38,711 bases of DNA, taken from an uncultured bacterium (GTDB lineage: Bacteria; Actinomycetota; Coriobacteriia; Coriobacteriales; Coriobacteriaceae). This document shows, piece after piece, positions 33,061-38,711 of the stretch; position 1 is the stretch's first letter; every line of letters begins with the position of its first letter. The notes under the pieces were generated by a model, which was not told the origin of the DNA, made no database searches, and worked only from the letters and a program-made list of their open reading frames with translations. The position numbers and the translations under genes are program-made. The DNA lies in assembly GCA_905215755.1 (NCBI GenBank), contig CAJMRE010000018.1:1-38711 (forward strand), in the 5' to 3' direction.

Positions 33061-33312
33061 CTAATCCTCGGCGGACCAATCGAGTCCGAACTCCTTTCGG
33101 GCATCCTCTTCGCTCATGACTTCGAGAAGGTCTCCAGGTTGGCAACGAAGGGCGAGGCATAGCTGCTCGAGCGTGTTGAAACGAATGCCGCGAATATGCC
33201 CTTTTTTAATACGGGACAGGTTCACGGGCGTGGTTCCAATCCTTTCGGCAAGTTCGTTCGAGGAAATCTTTCGCTCGGCCATGATCTTGTCGAGGCGAAC
33301 AATTACGGGCAT
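33061..33312 (-). CDS. Small XRE/Cro-type HTH regulator
   Basis: This 83-residue protein is a Cro/C1-type helix-turn-helix protein: VRLDKIMAERKISSNELAERIGTTPVNLSRIKKGHIRGIRFNTLEQLCLALRCQPGDLLE. It resembles the small regulators (YozG type) that accompany DUF2975 membrane proteins. AAGGA precedes the ATG; the DUF2975 gene ends 9 bases upstream, so they form an operon. Its TAG is in frame with and directly followed by the integrase fragment. The palindrome in the shared promoter is its likely operator. Confidence 0.9.
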   Translation of the reverse strand: MPVIVRLDKIMAERKISSNELAERIGTTPVNLSRIKKGHIRGIRFNTLEQLCLALRCQPGDLLEVMSEEDARKEFGLDWSAED

Positions 33313-33321
33313 GACGTTTCC

Positions 33322-33834
33322 TTACGCAATCTCGTCGGAGTCGAGGTACAGCTCCCGAGCGTATAGGAAGAGCTGGGAAAGCATGAACAGGACGATGCCG
33401 AGAACCAGAGAGGTCCAGTCGAATGATGAAGCGATCTCCTGGGCGCCGACGGCCCCCTCGCCGCCAAACATCGAAACGGAGGTTTCGAGTGAGCCGGCGT
33501 AGAGGCTGGTGGCAGCTTGAACAATGAAGAGAATGCCGAGCACCTTCAAGCACGTCGCAGACCCTTTCTTGAAGGGGTCTGCGCTCTTGATCGTCCACAC
33601 GAGAACGGCGCTGAGGATGGTCGTAGCGATACCGATGACGGCAGGGGCCAATGTCGAGATCGCAAGGGCTGGATACGCGGGGGAGTCTGCAATCACAGGG
33701 TTGTCGAGCACTTCGATTGCTGGCTTTAAGGAGAACGCCACTTGTGCGATGGCGGTGACGCAAAGGGCCGCAGAGGCTATCGCACATGCGATGCGGAAGG
33801 AATGAAGCCGGGGAGTGCGATTGTCGGAACTCAT
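33322..33834 (-). CDS. DUF2975-like four-segment membrane protein
   Basis: This 170-residue protein has about four hydrophobic segments (near residues 14-34, 52-80, 95-115, 138-158) with a central DPFKKGSATCLKVLGILFI segment typical of DUF2975. Function of the family is unknown. The pairing with a short XRE regulator is a recurrent arrangement. It is divergent from the ABC genes. Start ATG 33834 has GGAGG upstream. The family call is from remembered pattern and is moderately sure. Confidence 0.75.
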   Translation of the reverse strand: MSSDNRTPRLHSFRIACAIASAALCVTAIAQVAFSLKPAIEVLDNPVIADSPAYPALAISTLAPAVIGIATTILSAVLVWTIKSADPFKKGSATCLKVLGILFIVQAATSLYAGSLETSVSMFGGEGAVGAQEIASSFDWTSLVLGIVLFMLSQLFLYARELYLDSDEIA

Positions 33835-33871
33835 AATAACCTCCGAAGAATTTAAAAAACTCAGGTTACTT

Positions 33872-33906
33872 TTTAACAGTTTATGTTAAATTGACTTTGC
33901 CGGCAA
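33872..33906 (-). promoter_or_regulatory. Promoter and palindromic operator of the DUF2975-XRE operon
   Basis: On the minus strand, TTGCCG (33906-33901) and TAAACT (33883-33878) lie 17 bases apart. The -10 is covered by a palindrome with 7-base arms, TTTAACA (33872-33878) and TGTTAAA (33884-33890), around a 5-base centre. A repressor bound there would block the promoter. A plus-strand TTGACT at 33891-33896 could be the -35 for the ABC genes, but no good -10 follows. Confidence 0.55.
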
Positions 33907-33978
33907 GTAATCACAGCATGCTGCAACCGTAACCCCGCTCATCGGGCTGAATCGTGTTGAAACGAGCTGGTGATACGT

Positions 33979-36195
33979 ATGTTCAAAATCTCGAAGGTGA
34001 TCTTTAGGTCGCTCCTCTCCTCTAGGTCGCTCCGTGTTGCCGTTGCTGCGTTGATGGTTCTTTGTGCTTTGCCAGTCTTCAGGAGTGCGGCTGGCATCGA
34101 CGGACGGGTTGAATACCTCGAGTCGGGAATAACCCGCGTTGAGCAGGAATTGTCAGCATCCTATGCGGACGCGCTTGTGAATGCGGGAGAGGAGGGCGTC
34201 TATACCTCTTCATCAAGCATGCCTGCACTTCTGTACCCTCTTGACACGGGGCGACTTATCTTGGCGCCGCTCTCTCCTCTGCTTCCGTTTCTGCAGATAT
34301 CGGACGGAGGGTACTCCTTTTATGACGGATCGAAGGAATACTTGCTATGGGTCGCAACGGCCGTTGCCGTCTCGTTCCTTGCCGCGCGCCTTAACAAACG
34401 TGGAAAGCTCATCATCCAGGCACCGATGGGTGAGCCGGGTAGGCTTGTTGCATCGAGCGTATGGGCGAGTGCTTTTGCAATGCTTGCCGTCTTCGCCATC
34501 AATCTTCCAGGGATAATCGCCGCGCTCGTGAAGAATGGCCCGGGCTCGCCGTTCTATCCGATAGGCTACATTCAATTTGCGACTCCGGTTATCAAACCGG
34601 CTTGGCTGGTGTTCGCGCAGACGACCATCTTGCAATTCTTGATGGCGGCGTTCATTTCGCTCGTCGTTCACCTTGCCGTGAAGATTGCCAATAGCCCTGC
34701 GCTTGGAATCGTGTTCGTATGTGCCCTGATGGGGGTGACGATGGTTCCCGGGTATTACGGAAGATCCATGGCTTTACGTGAATTCGCCCTGTTAAATCCC
34801 CTTACGTATGCAAACACCGAGTTGACCGTAGGCGCCTATAGCCCGTACCCAACAACACAGTTAGTGAATCTGCCCGGACTTTGCTTCGAGCGTGGGGCAA
34901 TTACCCTCGTATGCGCCATCGCGATCGAGGTGCTGGCAATCTTCTTGCTCTGCGTTGCTGGAAAGAGCGGCTGCGCGCGTCCGATGTTCCCGACTGGTCT
35001 TGACAGGGGTGCCTTCATCGCCTCGCAAACGACAACTCGTTCGGGCCCTTATACCGCCGCCGTTGCATACGTAAGAGCGATGGGAAAGCTGCTCCTGCAT
35101 TCTCCCGTCCTCGCCGTATGCGCGGTTGCAATGTCGACGGCGATGCTGGTCCCGGCTCTGGTTGAGATGTTTCCCGACACCGATGGCGTTTCCGCTGGTC
35201 GGTATAGGGATGGCGAGCTTCGTTCAATAGATCGGTATCTAGAGCGCGACGCTGCGAATATGGACGCCGAGGGCAAAACGGCCCTGGAAAACATGCGAGA
35301 TGCTCTTTCGGGTTTCGTGTATGCACCTACGCCTGCGGAGGGGTTTCGAAGCCTTGCGACATACGAGCGCGCTCGAGGCGAGCTGAGCGCGGCAGATGCG
35401 ACCCTCCTGCAATCGATTGGAATCGAGCCAGAGACTCCTTCTCGTGCGGAGGCGCGCGCCCTTCTGCTCGAGTCGATCGCAAGCTTGCCGGACCCCAAGG
35501 TTTACGAATTGAGTACGAAGATGCCCCCGTTAATCCTTCTTTCGTATCTCCAGGCAGCGCTTCCTTCCTTGTTTTGGCTGTTGCCCGTGGTTGTCACATC
35601 GCTTGCGTGCACCTACCTGCGGTGCCGTTCCCTTCTGGTTTTCCAAGTCCCCGCAACAGCGCATGTGCGTTTTCTGACGGCTGTTGCGCTGTCTCTCCTG
35701 CTTGGCCTGGCGCTGCTTTTGGTGTCGATGGTTCCCGCTGCGGTTGTGTCCTTGATTAAGAACGGTGCGGGTGGATCGGAGTATCCCGTCGCTCTCATTC
35801 GGGCGGGAGCTTCGACAACGTCCATGGTGGGGGAGGCGGTGTTGTGCAGTATTCCGTTGCTGGTCATGGCATACGGCGTGATTTCCGTCGTCGCTGCGTT
35901 GACAGCAGCGATTAGCCGCAACCCCGTTGTCACCGGGGTGGTTTGCGCGGTTCTCCTGGTGTTGGGTTCGTTGAGCGCTCATGTTGAAAGCGCGGGCATG
36001 GGCGTCGCGCTGCTGGCTCCATTCGCCTCGTTTGATCCCGCTTCCCAGGTGGGGACGATTGGGTTCCTTGGGCGAGGGACGAACGCGATGCCTTTTGGAG
36101 AGGTCGTCGGCGCATCGGGCGCTCTGCTGGTGGTTTTGGGCGCCGTATCTCCGTTGATGGTGCGCCTGAGTGTTCCAAAGATCGAAAGGGGATGA
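33979..36195 (+). CDS. Large ABC transporter permease with an internal duplication
   Basis: This 738-residue membrane protein has two homologous halves. Each has an N-terminal membrane segment, an external helical stretch, and a membrane bundle with the motif LxKNGxGxxxYP (K185 in ALVKNGPGSPFYPI; K594 in SLIKNGAGGSEYPV). Each half later has a conserved PxxxxxP...G stretch (FALLNPLTYANTELTVGAY; LLAPFASFDPASQVGTIGF). The start is ATG 33979 or GTG 33970. It overlaps the ATPase region by 4 bases if that gene begins at 36192. Codon use (AGG, TCG, GGA) is less biased than in the ribosomal genes. The substrate is unknown; an ABC-2-like exporter of peptides or lipids is plausible. Confidence 0.85.
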   Translation: MFKISKVIFRSLLSSRSLRVAVAALMVLCALPVFRSAAGIDGRVEYLESGITRVEQELSASYADALVNAGEEGVYTSSSSMPALLYPLDTGRLILAPLSPLLPFLQISDGGYSFYDGSKEYLLWVATAVAVSFLAARLNKRGKLIIQAPMGEPGRLVASSVWASAFAMLAVFAINLPGIIAALVKNGPGSPFYPIGYIQFATPVIKPAWLVFAQTTILQFLMAAFISLVVHLAVKIANSPALGIVFVCALMGVTMVPGYYGRSMALREFALLNPLTYANTELTVGAYSPYPTTQLVNLPGLCFERGAITLVCAIAIEVLAIFLLCVAGKSGCARPMFPTGLDRGAFIASQTTTRSGPYTAAVAYVRAMGKLLLHSPVLAVCAVAMSTAMLVPALVEMFPDTDGVSAGRYRDGELRSIDRYLERDAANMDAEGKTALENMRDALSGFVYAPTPAEGFRSLATYERARGELSAADATLLQSIGIEPETPSRAEARALLLESIASLPDPKVYELSTKMPPLILLSYLQAALPSLFWLLPVVVTSLACTYLRCRSLLVFQVPATAHVRFLTAVALSLLLGLALLLVSMVPAAVVSLIKNGAGGSEYPVALIRAGASTTSMVGEAVLCSIPLLVMAYGVISVVAALTAAISRNPVVTGVVCAVLLVLGSLSAHVESAGMGVALLAPFASFDPASQVGTIGFLGRGTNAMPFGEVVGASGALLVVLGAVSPLMVRLSVPKIERG

Positions 36196-36200
36196 TCTCG

Positions 36201-36941
36201 ATGATTGACCTTCAAACGCTGACGATCTCTTATGGAAAGAAGGTGCTCGTAGATTCGGTGAACGCTGAGTTTGCCCCGGGTACGGTCTACGGTCTCGTCG
36301 CTCCGAACGGGCATGGAAAGACGACGTTGCTGCGTGCGATGGCAGGTTTGCCGGGTCCTCGCGTGGACGGGAGCATCGTTCTGGATGAGGTGCAGGGTAC
36401 GGGTGCGAGAGAGGTCCGTTCTATGATCTTCTATGCACCTGGTGAGGGGACGCTGCTGTATCCCGGATTGCGTGCGGAAGATCACCTCAAGATGGTTTGC
36501 GATATGTGGCCGCATGCTCGCGATATCGAAGAGATAGTGGAACAAACGCAGATAGGCGAGTTCGCGAAGATGAGGATCCGCACTCTGAGCCAGGGCATGA
36601 AGCAGCAGCTTACCCTGGCGATTGCGTATGCGACGGGCGCGCGGTACCTTCTATTAGATGAGCCCATGAACGCGCTCGACCCCAGCAGGGTGGACTTGCA
36701 TTCCGAGATTCTCAGGAAGCTGGCCGATTCTGGTACGTGCATCATCATGTCATCCCACATCTTGGATTCGGTCGATAGGCTGTGCGATGAGATTCTGTTT
36801 TTGAAGGACGGGAGGCTCATTAGAAGCATTCCGCAAGATGATGCTGCGCCGAAGTCTCCTGGATCCCATTTCGCAAAGCCTGCCGGACGCGCCGAGGGTG
36901 CGCTAAGCACGTATCGGCGACTCTACGAAAAGGGCGGGTAG
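36201..36941 (+). CDS. ABC transporter ATP-binding protein
   Basis: This 246-residue ATPase energises the permease before it. Walker A is APNGHGKTT (K40), the signature is LSQGMKQQ, Walker B is YLLLDEP with D-loop NALDP, and the switch histidine is in SSH. Start 36201 is preferred because AGGGG at 36187-36191 is well spaced; ATG 36192 overlaps the permease stop in an ATGA. The VAPNG and GMKQQ variants are shared with the ATPase half of the fusion gene downstream, so the two are paralogs. Confidence 0.92.
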   Translation: MIDLQTLTISYGKKVLVDSVNAEFAPGTVYGLVAPNGHGKTTLLRAMAGLPGPRVDGSIVLDEVQGTGAREVRSMIFYAPGEGTLLYPGLRAEDHLKMVCDMWPHARDIEEIVEQTQIGEFAKMRIRTLSQGMKQQLTLAIAYATGARYLLLDEPMNALDPSRVDLHSEILRKLADSGTCIIMSSHILDSVDRLCDEILFLKDGRLIRSIPQDDAAPKSPGSHFAKPAGRAEGALSTYRRLYEKGG

Positions 36942-36950
36942 AAATGCAAG

Positions 36951-36976
36951 TTGATAATCTATGTGGTCAATATAAT
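36951..36976 (+). promoter_or_regulatory. Possible promoter of the permease-ATPase fusion gene
   Basis: A perfect TATAAT lies at 36971-36976 in an AT-rich gap. TTGATA at 36951-36956 is the nearest -35-like hexamer but the 14-base spacing is short. The fusion gene may therefore have its own promoter; the gap (36942-37094) holds nothing else obvious. Confidence 0.4.
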
Positions 36977-37094
36977 ACCGTTAAACCCGCATATCGATAC
37001 CGCTCAGCCATTCGCCTCGCCCCCGTCGCACGTATCTTCATCCGGTCTGTTACTTTTAATCTAACGATTCTTTGAGGAACGTAGGTGCTTCCAA

Positions 37095-38711
37095 ATGTAC
37101 TGTCGACTTCTTCTCAAACTGATCCTAAGAGACAAGGCCGCATGGATTTGTACGCTCGTTCTCGCTGCAGCCTTTTCCGTCCCCATTGCGTTCAATTCAC
37201 CCATCTACGGGCCCTTCTTTATGAAGCAGGGCATGCAGGGCTTTGTCGACGCATTCAATACGCGCGCACCCCAGGCCAACGGCACAGACCTATCGCCAGA
37301 GCAGCAAGCTGACGCGGAGCTTGCAAGATACGCGAACGCCGCCCTTGCCGCTCAAACCGACGCCGCCTTTCTCGATTCTGCCGAGAGCTACTACGCGCTC
37401 ATGGACGAAGGCTTCCAATCCGGGTCCATCGTGGGAGACCGAGAGACCAATGACGCAGCGCTCGCATATTGCCGTGCCCTGAGCAGCTCCGGCATCACGG
37501 ATATCCCGGCCTCCGCAAACGACCTGTCATTCCTTTCCTTCCTGCCTTACGCCATTGCCACGGCGCCGTCTTTCCTTCCCTTCATCCCCTTCCTTCTCTC
37601 GTCGATACTCGCGCTCGGCGCCACAAGGCCCGGGACCCTGGCGGCGAAGGCGCCCGCGCCCAAATTCCGGCGCCTTATCCAGATCGTGTTTTCGATAATC
37701 GTCGCGGGGACCGCGATGCTCCTCGCCGGCCTCGCACCCGGGGGCATTTACGCCTTGGTCCTAAACGGCTTCGGGCAAATTGGGTACCCGATCGCCTTCT
37801 TCCATGACGGCGCGCTTACCACCACGACTGCGGGAAACGTCTTCACAGCCCTGCTTATCGCGCTTCTTGCGGGCGGAACCTTGATATCCGTTTGCTCCGC
37901 CGTCCTATCGACCGCAACGAGGCGCGTCTTCGCAGGCCCCCTTACCTCAGCGCTGCTTGTCGCGGCCCCGGCATTCCCGTTGCTGTCCGATTCGGCGCTG
38001 GAGCATAATGCCGTGCTCGGGCTCCTGCCGCTGGCCGTGTTCTCGCCTATCGAGGCCACGGGCTACGTAGGATGCTTCCCGACAGAATTCATTGGCTCCG
38101 GTTCAGGCAGCGCATCGATGCTTGCCGTGGCCCTGGCATACGTCGCGGTCCTTTTTGCGGTCGGAGCCGTTGCGGCACGTTCGCCCAAACAGGCTGGACC
38201 CGCTAAAAAGCACCATGGGCTCGAGCTTCTAGACGCGAGCGTGGGATACGGGAGCACGACGGTACTTTCAATCGGGTCGCTTCTCCTGAGCCCGGGAACG
38301 GCGGCGGGCCTCGTCGCTCCCAACGGCTCGGGGAAAACCACCCTTCTGGAAGCGCTGTCGGGCCAATTTCCCACCCGTATCCGCTCGGGAAGCCTGGCGG
38401 CAGACGGAATCTGCCAACGCCGATCAGCCGAATTTGCAGAACTTGTCTATCTGAGCTCTTCGGGCAGCGCGGATCTCTACCCCACGCTATCGGCCATCGA
38501 GCACCTTGCTTTCGTTAGGGAGGCGTGGAAATCGACCGCCGACATCGACTCGCTCTGCAACTCCCTCGGAATCTCCCCATATCTCGACAAGCCGACCCGT
38601 AAACTCTCGACAGGAATGAAGCAGCAGGTAAAGCTTGCCATGGCGATAGCGACCGGTTGCCCGTACCTCATCCTCGATGAACCGCTGAACGGCCTCGATC
38701 CGGGAAAACGG
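37095..38711 (+). CDS. ABC permease-ATPase fusion protein (3' partial)
   Basis: The frame from ATG 37095 stays open for 539 codons to the window end. Residues 1-360 form one membrane module like each half of the upstream permease: a membrane segment at 14-32, an external helical stretch of about 110 residues, then six or so hydrophobic segments with ALVLNGFGQIGYPI (N224). An ATPase domain follows from about residue 380: VAPNGSGKTT (K414), LSTGMKQQ (from L504) and LILDEP (D528, E529), and the window cuts it at the D-loop. AGGTG at 37083-37087 is a fair ribosome-binding site. The 3' end and any further genes lie outside. Confidence 0.88.
   Translation, partial: MYCRLLLKLILRDKAAWICTLVLAAAFSVPIAFNSPIYGPFFMKQGMQGFVDAFNTRAPQANGTDLSPEQQADAELARYANAALAAQTDAAFLDSAESYYALMDEGFQSGSIVGDRETNDAALAYCRALSSSGITDIPASANDLSFLSFLPYAIATAPSFLPFIPFLLSSILALGATRPGTLAAKAPAPKFRRLIQIVFSIIVAGTAMLLAGLAPGGIYALVLNGFGQIGYPIAFFHDGALTTTTAGNVFTALLIALLAGGTLISVCSAVLSTATRRVFAGPLTSALLVAAPAFPLLSDSALEHNAVLGLLPLAVFSPIEATGYVGCFPTEFIGSGSGSASMLAVALAYVAVLFAVGAVAARSPKQAGPAKKHHGLELLDASVGYGSTTVLSIGSLLLSPGTAAGLVAPNGSGKTTLLEALSGQFPTRIRSGSLAADGICQRRSAEFAELVYLSSSGSADLYPTLSAIEHLAFVREAWKSTADIDSLCNSLGISPYLDKPTRKLSTGMKQQVKLAMAIATGCPYLILDEPLNGLDPGKR

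Overview
The window looks like the chromosome of a Coriobacteriia gut anaerobe, most likely a Collinsella or close relative. This is inference from the high GC and GAG/CTC/GGC-rich codon use, the protein flavour, the frequent GTG/TTG starts and the gene content: selenium-linked molybdenum hydroxylase accessories, zinc-type S14 and zinc-type adenylate kinase. No database search was possible. No rRNA, tRNA or CRISPR array was seen.

Region 1 (1-7513) is an anaerobic purine/heterocycle catabolism block. It holds ygeY (5' end outside the window), the carbamoyltransferase-like ygeW, a MocA-type nucleotidyltransferase and a dihydropyrimidinase/hydantoinase. Convergent yqeC, then yqeB and an XdhC/CoxI-type protein follow. 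The last four kinds of gene accompany selenium-dependent molybdenum hydroxylases such as xanthine dehydrogenase; the hydroxylase itself is not in the window. Two copies of a long palindromic repeat lie at the gene ends (4739-4817, 7531-7604).

Region 2 (7514-17641) is the spc/alpha ribosomal block: rplE-rpsN-rpsH-rplF-rplR-rpsE-rpmD-rplO-secY-adk-map-infA-rpmJ-rpsM-rpsK-rpsD-rpoA-rplQ, closed by a strong terminator. The S10-half genes and rplN/rplX that normally precede rplE are absent, and the purine block sits there instead. A candidate promoter lies before rplE and a weaker one before infA.

Region 3 (17642-32334) is mixed housekeeping: truA, a GT2-like protein, argR, a class A penicillin-binding protein (minus strand), a U32 peptidase-family protein, tyrS, adenine deaminase, two Cof-type HAD phosphatases, citrate synthase and an ACT-domain protein. 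The ade and HAD1 leaders contain RNA structures that may regulate them. Short repeats in inverted orientation flank HAD1.

Region 4 (32335-38711) looks acquired. A tyrosine-recombinase fragment abuts, in frame, the stop codon of a small XRE regulator paired with a DUF2975-like membrane protein. Divergent to these run a large internally duplicated ABC permease, its ATPase, and a permease-ATPase fusion that runs off the window end. The three membrane modules share a recurring NGxGxxxYP motif, and a palindrome covers the -10 of the regulator promoter. This XRE/DUF2975/ABC locus is the best candidate for an undescribed system; its substrate cannot be read from the sequence.
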